Numbered from the stretch's first letter, positions 1 through 7,168 are shown. The stretch is DNA of 21,462 nucleotides from CAZLAJ01 sp964644605 (GCA_964644605.1 CAZXWS010000025.1:1-21462); one strand, 5' to 3'. The notes: a model not told the origin generated them from the sequence alone. Numbers and translations are program-made.

Positions 1-602
1 ACATTATTGTCCGCTGTTTTATACTGGAGCGTAAGGTTGAACCCACCACGCAGAGATGCTTCGATAGCTGGTTTTCCGTCCACTAGTTCTCCATCGGAAA
101 CAAGAACATAATCACTGGCTAATAATTTTGAATTCTTCTTCATGATACCACTAAGTTCAGGGTTAGAAGTTTCTTCATTACCTTCGATTAAAAATTTGAC
201 ATTGTATTGGAGTTTTTTTTCTTTTATAAGATTGAGAACTGTAAAAATATGAATTAATATCTGTCCTTTATTATCAACTACACCACGCGCTATATATTTC
301 CCTTCTTTTTCAGTTAAAGTAAAAGGATCGGCATCCCATCCTTCATCGTGTTGCGCTGGCTGAACGTCATAATGTCCATAAATAAGCACAGTTTGAGTCG
401 CTTTAGGATTTTTATAATGTGCAAAGATTACAGGGTTTGTTTTTTCGCCTGGAAAAATTTTTGTTTCAAATCCGTAGTTTTCAAATAAATTTTGCAGCCA
501 TTCTACAGTGTCTTCTATTGCGGGAAGAAAGTTAGGGTCAGTGGATATACTTTGGAATCGAACAAATTCTGAGAGAAGTTGTTTATATGACTGAAGATTC
601 AT
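1..602 (-). CDS. M20-family metallopeptidase, N-terminal 200 residues (cut by window edge)
   Basis: My translation from the ATG at 602 runs open to the window edge, giving about 200 residues. Visible are GHYDVQPA near residue 77, the GVVDNKGQ stretch near 106, and EGNEE near 140. These are the metal-binding and catalytic signatures of the M20 (ArgE/DapE/CPG2) di-zinc peptidases. Such enzymes remove an amino acid from dipeptides or N-acyl amino acids; the substrate cannot be read from this part. The C-terminal dimerisation and catalytic regions are outside the window. An extended -10 lies 7 nt upstream of the ATG, so the mRNA may be leaderless. The family call is secure; a dipeptidase role is likely but unproven. 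Confidence 0.9.
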   Translation of the reverse strand, partial: MNLQSYKQLLSEFVRFQSISTDPNFLPAIEDTVEWLQNLFENYGFETKIFPGEKTNPVIFAHYKNPKATQTVLIYGHYDVQPAQHDEGWDADPFTLTEKEGKYIARGVVDNKGQILIHIFTVLNLIKEKKLQYNVKFLIEGNEETSNPELSGIMKKNSKLLASDYVLVSDGELVDGKPAIEASLRGGFNLTLQYKTADNN

Positions 603-609
603 ACGGATA

Positions 610-618
610 ATTATAGCA
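610..618 (-). promoter_or_regulatory. Extended -10 promoter of the M20 peptidase gene
   Basis: On the minus strand TGCTATAAT (extended -10, TGnTATAAT) ends 7 nt before the ATG at 602. Transcription would begin at or next to the start codon. No Shine-Dalgarno sequence is visible. Confidence 0.55.
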
Positions 619-624
619 AATACG

Positions 625-648
625 ATGCAGATGATACGGATATGCGGA
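625..648 (+). repeat. Left arm of inverted repeat flanking the GxxExxY gene
   Basis: These 24 nt match the reverse complement of 1075-1098 with a single mismatch. The arm starts with ATGCAGATGAT and ends with CGGATATGCGGA. An additional ATACGGAT occurs just outside each arm (601-608 on this side). The two arms bracket the minus-strand gene at 668-1051. Confidence 0.85.
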
Positions 649-667
649 TCAGGTGTAATTATATAAG

Positions 668-1051
668 TTACATTGGAGCACTTGAGTTAATTATTCGTTT
701 TATATGTAGATAAGGCGATCTAAAATTTACTAGCAAAGCGAGTTTTTTATTTAATGCATGAAGATATCTTTGCACTTGATAATAATCTTCACGAGATATT
801 ATACGTTTAGCTTTTACTTCCAATACGAGTTGGTTATTAATTAAAAAATCTATTTTATTCCGTCCTTCGTTTTCACCTTCAAACGAAATTGGTAACACGA
901 ATTCTCGTTTGTAAACTATTTTTTTTGCTTTTAATCTGTTTTCTACTGCGTCAGAGTATTGTTTTTCATTGCAGTATTTCCCCAAAGTATTATGGACTTC
1001 AAATAGTAATCCTCTTAATTGATATGTAAGTTCAGCATATATAAGATCCAT
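668..1051 (-). CDS. GxxExxY-family protein (PD-(D/E)XK nuclease-like fold)
   Basis: This 127-residue protein contains HNTLGKYCNEKQYSDAV (residues ~20-36), the signature region of the small GxxExxY family. It also has KIDFLINNQLVLEVKA (~66-81), whose D...ExK spacing fits the PD-(D/E)XK nuclease fold to which this family is related. The size is typical of the family. No biochemical activity is established for the family as far as I know. The gene stands alone between a divergent peptidase and a radical SAM gene and is enclosed by a 24-nt inverted repeat, so the whole cassette (625-1098) looks like an inserted unit. A -10 (TATTCT, 1058-1063 on the minus strand) lies 6 nt before the ATG, suggesting leaderless expression. 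Confidence 0.85.
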   Translation of the reverse strand: MDLIYAELTYQLRGLLFEVHNTLGKYCNEKQYSDAVENRLKAKKIVYKREFVLPISFEGENEGRNKIDFLINNQLVLEVKAKRIISREDYYQVQRYLHALNKKLALLVNFRSPYLHIKRIINSSAPM

Positions 1052-1074
1052 GATATTAGAATACTCTTTTCATT

Positions 1075-1098
1075 TCCGCATATCCGCATCATCTGCAT
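1075..1098 (+). repeat. Right arm of inverted repeat flanking the GxxExxY gene
   Basis: Reverse complement of 625-648 with one mismatch. An ATCCGTAT (inverse of ATACGGAT) follows at 1112-1119. The arm overlaps where a -35 box of the GxxExxY gene would lie. Confidence 0.85.
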
Positions 1099-1125
1099 TC
1101 ACTGGGGGTGGATCCGTATTTCTCC

Positions 1126-1134
1126 TGATATAAT
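1126..1134 (+). promoter_or_regulatory. Extended -10 promoter of the radical SAM gene
   Basis: TGATATAAT (TGnTATAAT) ends 10 nt before the ATG at 1145. The predicted start of transcription is about 1141, leaving a leader of only a few nucleotides. No good -35 is visible. This supports the start at 1145 rather than further upstream. Confidence 0.5.
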
Positions 1135-1144
1135 AGATAAGTTT

Positions 1145-2038
1145 ATGAAACAAAAGCTTAAAGATCATTTAGAGAATGTATTACACCATTTATATATTAA
1201 CCCTTTAGAAAAGTGTAATTTGAGGTGCAAGATTTGTTATACACGAAAAACTGATCCGATCCTTTCACAGGAACAAATACTTGAATTTATTAGTCGTTAT
1301 AAAGAATATACTCAGTTACAGACAGTCACTTTTTGCGGAGGTGAAGTGTTTGCGCTGCAGTATTTCCCTGCTTTGGTAAATACATTAACAGAGCAAGGGA
1401 TTTTTGTACAAATTATCACCAATGGTACAATTGATAAGCTCGATCAGTTTATAAAACCTAACTTCGTAAATCTCATTGTATCGATTGATGGCTTGCAAGG
1501 ATACCACGACTCGAATCGTGGACAAGGTAACTTTGATAAAAGCGTGGCATTTTTAAAGAAAGCAATGAAAAGTGGATTCCATACTGAAATTTTTTCCATA
1601 ATTACAAAACAAAATCTTGTTCAGCTCAATGAATTTGAAAAATATGTGCAAGATGAACTCGCAGATACTCCAATTACCTATCACCCACGTAAGCCACCTG
1701 CGTATCTTACCCATCATCCTATCTCAAATATCGTCGGAGAAGTAGAAGGTTTTGATTTTTTAAGTGATGAAGAAATGTTTCAGGTTATGAAAGAAAAAAA
1801 TGTATTCCCACCAAAAAACTTAGGTTGCTATCAAATAGCAGTGGCATCCGATGGTAAAGTGTATGGCTGCTGTGAGGGTACAGTCCCAATAGGTATGATT
1901 ACTGATGCACCTGAACGTCTTGTAGAACAAATGAAGCTTCGCTTAAGTGCATGGGAGAAAATGAATATGCATGATAAGTGTTTGGGCTGTACACAAGCAG
2001 AGTTTATGTGTGGGATAAAAAAATATATATTAAGTTAA
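1145..2038 (+). CDS. Radical SAM protein with SPASM-like C-terminal cysteines
   Basis: From ATG 1145 the product has 297 residues. CNLRCKIC at residues 24-31 gives the CxxxCxxC motif (C24, C28, C31) that binds the radical SAM [4Fe-4S] cluster, and FCGGEVF carries the GGE-type SAM-binding motif. The C-terminal part has GCYQIAV, YGCCEG, then KCLGCTQAEFMC: a cysteine-rich region like SPASM/twitch domains that bind auxiliary Fe-S clusters. Such enzymes usually modify peptides or proteins, or act in cofactor synthesis. The open frame continues upstream to 1019, but that would run through the repeat arm and overlap the GxxExxY gene. It lies 48 nt upstream of an EpmA-like gene, but it does not resemble lysine 2,3-aminomutase (EpmB). 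Substrate unknown. Confidence 0.85.
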   Translation: MKQKLKDHLENVLHHLYINPLEKCNLRCKICYTRKTDPILSQEQILEFISRYKEYTQLQTVTFCGGEVFALQYFPALVNTLTEQGIFVQIITNGTIDKLDQFIKPNFVNLIVSIDGLQGYHDSNRGQGNFDKSVAFLKKAMKSGFHTEIFSIITKQNLVQLNEFEKYVQDELADTPITYHPRKPPAYLTHHPISNIVGEVEGFDFLSDEEMFQVMKEKNVFPPKNLGCYQIAVASDGKVYGCCEGTVPIGMITDAPERLVEQMKLRLSAWEKMNMHDKCLGCTQAEFMCGIKKYILS

Positions 2039-2086
2039 TTTGTTGGATTGTTTCATTGACTGATTGCTTGATTGTTTAAAATAAGT

Positions 2087-3094
2087 ATGTTTAAAAATAT
2101 GGGAAATATTAAATTTATTCTTATCAGAGAAGAAGTGATAAAATCGGTGCGTCGCTTTTTTGATGAACAGGATTTTCATGAAGTTATCACACCAGTTTTA
2201 AATGATTCTGTACCGCTTGAGCCCAATTTATACGCCTTCAGTACAGAGTGGAAAACAAATGATGGTACGAATAAATTATTTTTAACAACATCACCAGAAA
2301 AAAATTTAAAACGAATGATAGCGCTCGGCATGGGTAACTGTTATTCAATTGGAGCATCGTTTCGGAATTTAGAAGGTGCTGGTAGTTTACATACTCCAGA
2401 GTTTCTTATGCTTGAGTGGTATAGAAAAGATGCAGAGTATTCGCAAATAATGAAAGACGTACAAGATTTAATCATCTATGTCAAAAATAATATTGATAAG
2501 TACTTACATCAATCACTCTCCCCTATTCTCGTATATCAAAATGAACATGTTGATCTCACAACTCAATGGCCAAAAATATCAGTCAGTAAAATGTTGGGAA
2601 ATTTAACGAAAAGAAATATTAATGAAATTCTTTCAGATGATGCTATTTTAATCCAATATGCTCATAATAAAGGATATTCGATCGAAGGAGCAACATGGAG
2701 TGAAGTGTATGATCAGATTTTTGTAAATGAGATCGAATCTCAATTACCGAAATCACCTTTCTTTATGGTCGATTTTCCTGCTCGTCTTTCAACGCTGTGC
2801 AAAAAGAAATCAGAGAATCCTCTTATAGCGGAGAGATTTGAGTTGTATATGTTTGGCATAGAGTTGGGAAACGGTAATACAGAAAGTACTGATGTAGAAG
2901 GAATTAGAAAGATATTTGAACATGAAAAACAATTGCGAGAAAAGATGGAAACTTTACAAGCAGTTGATGAAGATTTTTTAGAAAGCCTCACAGCAATGCA
3001 AGGCACATCCTATGCAGGTATAGGTTTAGGGCTCGATCGGTTGAGCATGATCATGGCAAATGAGCAGACATTAATGAATAAAAATAAGGAATAA
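2087..3094 (+). CDS. epmA: EpmA-like (PoxA/GenX) class II lysyl ligase
   Basis: The 335-residue product (ATG 2087; TTG 2072 and ATG 2099 are alternatives) is a stand-alone class II synthetase core without the N-terminal OB-fold anticodon domain of LysRS. Its length matches E. coli EpmA (about 325). Motif 1 is near residues 24-38. Motif 2 spans F92-R93-N94 through PEFLMLEWYR. AERFELYMFGIELGNGNTE matches the lysine-binding block of EpmA, and motif 3 is GIGLGLDRLSM. EpmA attaches (R)-beta-lysine to elongation factor P in E. coli. From memory, E. coli EpmA has Ala where this protein has Gly in motif 3 (G before LGLDR), as LysRS does, so substrate choice may differ. It follows the radical SAM gene and may be cotranscribed with it. 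No SD is visible. No EF-P gene lies in the window. Confidence 0.82.
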   Translation: MFKNMGNIKFILIREEVIKSVRRFFDEQDFHEVITPVLNDSVPLEPNLYAFSTEWKTNDGTNKLFLTTSPEKNLKRMIALGMGNCYSIGASFRNLEGAGSLHTPEFLMLEWYRKDAEYSQIMKDVQDLIIYVKNNIDKYLHQSLSPILVYQNEHVDLTTQWPKISVSKMLGNLTKRNINEILSDDAILIQYAHNKGYSIEGATWSEVYDQIFVNEIESQLPKSPFFMVDFPARLSTLCKKKSENPLIAERFELYMFGIELGNGNTESTDVEGIRKIFEHEKQLREKMETLQAVDEDFLESLTAMQGTSYAGIGLGLDRLSMIMANEQTLMNKNKE

Positions 3095-3167
3095 GTTTTT
3101 TAGTGAGCGATTTTAATCCGTTCCCTACAAGTATTTACTTGTTTTATGTTTCATTAATACCTGAAAT

Positions 3168-3196
3168 TTGACAGCCAAGTGATTTTTGTGTATTCT
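3168..3196 (+). promoter_or_regulatory. Strong sigma70-type promoter upstream of the 40-codon ORF and MurF-like gene
   Basis: TTGACA (3168-3173), a 17-nt spacer and TATTCT (3191-3196) form a near-consensus promoter. Transcription would start near 3203, at or next to the ATG (3204) of a 40-codon open frame, and could continue into the MurF-like gene. Confidence 0.65.
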
Positions 3197-3203
3197 TCAT
3201 AGA

Positions 3204-3326
3204 ATGGGGAACATTTTAGTAGTTCCGTGTACGAGACATGCAATGGTACGAGCACTTAATATTCTGCTGTGGACGTCATTGATCGTCATGTTTTTTTTCA
3301 CTTTCCGCATGGTCGCTTTTTTCTAA
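3204..3326 (+). CDS. Possible 40-aa hydrophobic small protein
   Basis: ATG 3204 to TAA 3324-3326 encodes 40 residues. The N-terminal part is MGNILVVPCTRHAMVRALN, followed by a hydrophobic, Phe-rich segment that could span a membrane. The ATG falls 7 nt after a near-consensus promoter, which fits leaderless translation as seen elsewhere here. No homologue is recognised, and an ORF this short can arise by chance. It could also simply be leader RNA of the MurF-like gene. Confidence 0.25.
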   Translation: MGNILVVPCTRHAMVRALNILLWTSLIVMFFFTFRMVAFF

Positions 3327-3350
3327 CTTTTTTAATTCTCATCAATCGGC

Positions 3351-3359
3351 TGTTATAAT
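3351..3359 (+). promoter_or_regulatory. Extended -10 promoter of the MurF-like gene
   Basis: TGTTATAAT ends 6 nt before the ATG at 3366, so the transcript would begin at the start codon. The identical nonamer occurs before rnj (11011-11019) and in the proS T-box promoter. Confidence 0.55.
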
Positions 3360-3365
3360 TGCTGT

Positions 3366-4769
3366 ATGAGGTTATTTATTGTCTCTTTTTTACTATACTA
3401 CTTCAGGATTTGGGCAAAAATATCTTTATGGATGAATAAACCAACTGTCATTGGAATGACAGGGTCAGTCGGTAAATCTTCAGAGAGAGATGCAGTTCGA
3501 GCTTTATTGCAGGACAACTTCCGAATACGTGTTATAGAAAAAGGTAACTCAGAGACAGGTGTACCGTTGGGTATATTAGGGTTACAGGTTCATAGTTTGG
3601 GTTTCGAAACTCTTGGAAGCAGCATTTTTGATTGGATTCGATTAGTATTCTCAGCCCCGTTCTCCCTTGGCTATTTGAAAAATATTCAGTATTTAATTGT
3701 TGAGATGGGAATTGATGATCCCTATCCACCACGAAACATGGGGTATATGTTAAGTATTGTGAAACCTGATATAAGTGTATTTTTAAATGTGTATCCTGTG
3801 CACACGGAACAGTTTGAGAAAACACTGATAGACACGGACAAAGAAGCACTGAATTCGACGGAGAAACGGATAGATGAGATTTTAAAAAATATTGCAAAAG
3901 AAAAAGGACGAATCATTACTGATTCGCAGTGTAAAGTGGGAATATATAATTTTGATAATAGGTATGTAAAAGAAGCAGTTGCACATGTTGCAGAAAAATC
4001 ACAGATTAAACTAATCTCATTTGGAAGTGATGAATCAAATGATGTGTATTATGGTCGATATGAGGTTGCAATTGAAGGAACAATGTTTACATTTTATATA
4101 AATAATGAGGGTAAAAAAGAAAGTATTCTATTAAAAATAAATAATTATGCGTTACCCGAAGAGTATCGCGAAATATTTGCCGCTGCTATTGCCGTTGGCA
4201 AAAATGTAGGTATGAGTAATTTTCAAATAACTCAGTCTTTACAGAAAAATTTTTCAGTGCCGCCAAGCCGTGCATCTCTTTTAAAAGGGTTAAGAAATAG
4301 TATTATTCTTGATTCTTCATACAACGCATCACGGTCGGCAGTACAGGCATTTATACGTCTGGGCTCTGTGCTTGCTAAAAAAGAAAAGCACCCATTTGTC
4401 TTTTTGTTTGGAGACATGCGAGAGTTGGGGAATGAAGCAAAAAACGAACACGAAGCCGTGGCTCAAGATATTATAAAAGCAGTAGATTATCTGTACTGTG
4501 TTGGTCCGCTTACAAAAGAGTATATTCTGCCTGTAGTTAAACAAGAAGAAACAGCTAGTAAACTTCGCGAAATTAAATGGTTTGCGACTTCGAGTCAAGC
4601 TGGAGAATATTTAAAGGACAATATACCAGAAGGAGCTCTTATATTAGTCAAAGGTTCTCAAAATACTATCTTTATGGAAGAAGCGGTGAAAGCTTTATTA
4701 CAAAATAAAAATGATATTAGTAAGTTATGTCGCCAAGAAAGCTACTGGTTACAAAAGAAACAGATTTGA
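3366..4769 (+). CDS. MurF-like Mur ligase lacking the N-terminal substrate domain
   Basis: This 467-residue protein shows the central ATPase and C-terminal domains of Mur ligases. The P-loop is GMTGSVGKSS (residues 30-39), GNSETGVPLGILGL matches the MurF NNxIGxPLTL block, and VEMG is near 115. DSSYNASRSAVQAF, GDMRELGNEAKNEHEAVA and LVKGSQNT are MurF C-domain blocks. MurF adds D-Ala-D-Ala to UDP-MurNAc-tripeptide. In E. coli MurF the P-loop comes after roughly 100 residues of substrate-binding domain. Here it is at residue 30, preceded by a hydrophobic stretch (FIVSFLLYYF) that may anchor it to the membrane. A charged stretch near residues 155-180 looks like an insertion. The substrate may therefore not be the classical one. 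UGA stop. Adjacent on the + strand to the EpmA-like gene but with its own promoters. Confidence 0.8.
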   Translation: MRLFIVSFLLYYFRIWAKISLWMNKPTVIGMTGSVGKSSERDAVRALLQDNFRIRVIEKGNSETGVPLGILGLQVHSLGFETLGSSIFDWIRLVFSAPFSLGYLKNIQYLIVEMGIDDPYPPRNMGYMLSIVKPDISVFLNVYPVHTEQFEKTLIDTDKEALNSTEKRIDEILKNIAKEKGRIITDSQCKVGIYNFDNRYVKEAVAHVAEKSQIKLISFGSDESNDVYYGRYEVAIEGTMFTFYINNEGKKESILLKINNYALPEEYREIFAAAIAVGKNVGMSNFQITQSLQKNFSVPPSRASLLKGLRNSIILDSSYNASRSAVQAFIRLGSVLAKKEKHPFVFLFGDMRELGNEAKNEHEAVAQDIIKAVDYLYCVGPLTKEYILPVVKQEETASKLREIKWFATSSQAGEYLKDNIPEGALILVKGSQNTIFMEEAVKALLQNKNDISKLCRQESYWLQKKQI

Positions 4770-4784
4770 TCCGAGTCTTCGTTT

Positions 4785-6200
4785 CTAATCTGTTCTAATC
4801 CGTATTTTTACAATAAACCCGTCAGCAGTGTCTTCGACTATGTATCCTCGCTCTCCTATTTCTTTTCGCAACTCATCAGCTTTTGCGAAGTTTTTTTCCT
4901 GTTTGTATTTTTGTCGTTCGGTAGCAAGCGTAATAATTTCTTCCGGAATCTGTTCTTCTGTGATTTCATTCAATTTTAATCCAAAGACTTGATCAAATTC
5001 ATAGAGTAAGTCGAGTTTGTCTGGTGAAGGTATGTTAGATTTGAGCATTTCCCACATAATCGCTACTGCTTGTGGAGTTTGTAAATCATTTGTTAAGGCA
5101 TCTGCAAATCGTTGACGGTATTGATCGAGCTGTTTCAGTTTATCTTCGGACAACGTGGTGCGTTGAGTTTGTTTTTGTAAAGCACGAATTGTCTCTTTTA
5201 ATCGAGTATATGCATCGTGAGCAGCCTTTGCGGATTCCCAAGTAAAATTCATTTGTTGACGGTAATGTGATTGAAGAAACAGAAGCTTCAGTGATATTGG
5301 ATCAATATTTTTTTTTCGTACATCATCAATCGTGTAGAAATTACCTACCGACTTGCTCATCTTTTTGCCATCTACCAACAGATGCTCATGATGCACCCAA
5401 TAATCAACGAACTTTTTACCTGTAGCTGCTTCCGACTGGGCAATTTCATTTTCGTGATGAACCGGCACATGGTCGACACCACCAGTATGGATATCAATTG
5501 GAACACCAAGATATTTCATGCTCATGGCTGAGCACTCAATATGCCAACCAGGAAAGCCATCTCCCCATGGCGAATCCCAATGCATAATGTGATCTTTAAA
5601 CCGCTTCACGCGTTTAAACCATAATGTAAAGTCTGCAGGATTTTTTTTTGCAGGGTCTACATAGACTTCTTCACGGGCTCCTTTTACTTTATCTTCAAGT
5701 TTTTGGCCTGAAAGCTCACCGTAGTGAGGAAATTTGGTGACATCAAAATACACTGCTTCATCTGTTTCGTAGGTATAACCTTTTTTTTCAAGTTCTTGGA
5801 TTAACTGGATCATGTCAGAAATATGTTCAGTGGCTTTTGCAATTACAGTAGGTCTCAATACGTTCAAGAAATCCATGGTATCGTAAAAATATTTTGTATA
5901 AAAATTAGCCACTTCCCATACTGTCTTGCCGTATTTTTTTGCGCCCTTTTCCATCTTGTCTTCGCCTTCATCTGCGTCACTTGCTAAATGGCCGACATCG
6001 GTGACATTTTGCACATGTTTTACTTCATGACCGAGGTAGTTTAAAGTCCGTCGTAAAATATCATCTCCAATATACTTTCGTATGTGGCCGATATGCTTGT
6101 AGTCGTACACAGTAAAGCCGCAGGTATATAAAGAAACGGAGGGAGGATTGATTGGTTTAAACTCTTCAATTTTTTTCGTGAGTGTGTTGTAAATCTTCAT
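4785..6200 (-). CDS. cysS: Cysteinyl-tRNA synthetase
   Basis: The 471-residue product is a full-length class I CysRS that charges tRNA-Cys. CGFTVYDYKHIGH contains zinc ligand C27 and the HIGH motif (36-39). HIECSAM supplies C223, and DHVPVHHENE supplies H248 and E252; the 25- and 4-residue spacing of these ligands equals that of the E. coli enzyme. KMSKS is at residues 280-284. The alpha-helical anticodon region follows. The first motif has CGFTVY where most have CGPTVY. The gene converges on the MurF-like gene with a 15-nt gap. On the minus strand TATAAA ends 5 nt before the ATG, so the message is probably leaderless. Confidence 0.97.
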   Translation of the reverse strand: MKIYNTLTKKIEEFKPINPPSVSLYTCGFTVYDYKHIGHIRKYIGDDILRRTLNYLGHEVKHVQNVTDVGHLASDADEGEDKMEKGAKKYGKTVWEVANFYTKYFYDTMDFLNVLRPTVIAKATEHISDMIQLIQELEKKGYTYETDEAVYFDVTKFPHYGELSGQKLEDKVKGAREEVYVDPAKKNPADFTLWFKRVKRFKDHIMHWDSPWGDGFPGWHIECSAMSMKYLGVPIDIHTGGVDHVPVHHENEIAQSEAATGKKFVDYWVHHEHLLVDGKKMSKSVGNFYTIDDVRKKNIDPISLKLLFLQSHYRQQMNFTWESAKAAHDAYTRLKETIRALQKQTQRTTLSEDKLKQLDQYRQRFADALTNDLQTPQAVAIMWEMLKSNIPSPDKLDLLYEFDQVFGLKLNEITEEQIPEEIITLATERQKYKQEKNFAKADELRKEIGERGYIVEDTADGFIVKIRIRTD

Positions 6201-6205
6201 GTTAA

Positions 6206-6211
6206 TTTATA
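6206..6211 (-). promoter_or_regulatory. -10 box of cysS
   Basis: TATAAA on the minus strand, 5 nt before the cysS ATG. No SD sequence is present. No convincing -35. Confidence 0.4.
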
Positions 6212-6325
6212 TCCAATAATTACTTCTTTATTTTATCATGTTTATAATATTCGTTTTGTTTATCTCTTCCTAACCCAATTTTCTAATACATTTGTAGCAT
6301 ATAATCCATTGCACCTTCTACATAT

Positions 6326-6345
6326 CTACATTTTAATTAATTGAT
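6326..6345 (+). repeat. Left copy of inverted repeat flanking the TrpR-like gene (possible operator)
   Basis: Twenty nucleotides that are the exact reverse complement of 6815-6834, with a TTAATTAA core. This copy lies between a possible -10 (TATAAT, 6300-6305) and the ATG at 6359, a suitable place for an autoregulatory operator. It is AT-rich, so chance similarity is easier than usual. Confidence 0.55.
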
Positions 6346-6358
6346 AAATTAAACTTCC

Positions 6359-6802
6359 ATGACCCGCATATCTAAACATCCAGTTTCAGAAAAGGTGTTA
6401 ATAAAGATTTATGAATTATTCTTTCAAATCCTTGCTCATTCACATTCGCAAGAAAAATTTAGTTGTATTATTGATGATCTTTTATCTCCGACAGAGAAAG
6501 TAATGATTGCAAAACGCATAGCTATACTTTATTTATTGATTAAAGGAATTCCCCACACAGTTATTTCTCAAACCCTAAAAGTATCTTCGGCTACAGTAGC
6601 TGTTTATGCATGGATGCTTCACAAAAAGGAGGCAACATTTGTAAGTGACCTTAAAAAAATTATTGCTAAAGAGAAATTAGTAGAAGGAATAGATGATGTT
6701 CTTGCAGAAATATTCATTCAACCAGGTCTGCGACTTGGACACTGGCAAAAGTACTGGAATCGTGAGAGAGAAAAAAATAGAAAACGCGTATCAGGTATAT
6801 AG
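6359..6802 (+). CDS. TrpR-like (YerC/YecD-type) DNA-binding protein
   Basis: The product has 147 residues. Residues ~38-95 hold a TrpR-superfamily helix-turn-helix: DDLLSPTEKVMIAKRIAI, then GIPHTVISQTLKVSSATVAV as the HTH. The family includes the tryptophan repressor and the YerC/YecD regulators. It is longer than YerC (about 90-100 residues), with an extra basic C-terminal tail ending in EREKNRKRVSGI. The ligand and target are not evident. AT-rich inverted repeats lie on both sides (6326-6345, 6815-6834, with a third partial copy at 6869-6884) and could be its own operators. No SD before the ATG. It could also be a DNA-binding protein without a ligand. Confidence 0.75.
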   Translation: MTRISKHPVSEKVLIKIYELFFQILAHSHSQEKFSCIIDDLLSPTEKVMIAKRIAILYLLIKGIPHTVISQTLKVSSATVAVYAWMLHKKEATFVSDLKKIIAKEKLVEGIDDVLAEIFIQPGLRLGHWQKYWNREREKNRKRVSGI

Positions 6803-7110
6803 ATATTTCAATTAATCAATTAATTAAAATGTAGAGGAAATATTAGTGGAATTTATAGCATTTTAATATATCAATTAATTAAACAGTTGAAAATTGTATA
6901 AGTGTGTAATTGTGTAAGTGTACATGTGTGTAAGTGATCATTTTTTTCGGGATATATTTTTTAGTACATTTTCTGCACTTTTTTCACTTTCTTTAATATC
7001 TTTACGATCTTTACAATCTTTACGATCTAATATTTACAACCTAATTCTTACTTTCTAGTCTTTACATTCTTCATTTTTTTATCTGCTTCACTTTAATTGC
7101 TGTCTTCACT
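6803..7110 (+). repeat. Gene-free AT-rich spacer with repeat copies and low-complexity tracts
   Basis: No gene is visible. The segment holds the right repeat copy (6815-6834) and a partial third copy (6869-6884). After these come imperfect TGTGTAAGTG-like repeats (about 6898-6936) and imperfect CTTTACRATC repeats (about 6988-7070). It ends at the promoter of the next gene. Confidence 0.6.
6815..6834 (+). repeat. Right copy of inverted repeat flanking the TrpR-like gene
   Basis: Exact 20-nt reverse complement of 6326-6345. A related copy (TATCAATTAATTAAAC) follows at 6869-6884. Confidence 0.55.
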
Positions 7111-7139
7111 TTGACAACATATATTTTTATGGCTATACT
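7111..7139 (+). promoter_or_regulatory. Near-consensus sigma70-type promoter of the 206-aa gene
   Basis: TTGACA (7111-7116), a 17-nt spacer and TATACT (7134-7139). Predicted start near 7146, giving a leader of roughly 23 nt before the ATG at 7169. One of the best promoter matches in the window. Confidence 0.7.
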
Positions 7140-7168
7140 GAAGTCAATTGATTTATTATTAAACCAAG

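Noticed and set aside
1019..1144. Upstream extension of the radical SAM frame to an ATG at 1019
   Set aside because: It would overlap the GxxExxY gene and read through the repeat arm; the residues do not look like a domain, and an extended -10 sits just before ATG 1145.
4770..4810. Inverted-repeat terminator between the MurF-like gene and cysS
   Set aside because: The 15-nt gap and nearby bases (ATCCG words) show no stable stem followed by a T-run in either direction.
6890..7075. CRISPR-like array
   Set aside because: Repeats are short, imperfect and directly abutting with no regular spacers, and no cas genes are present.
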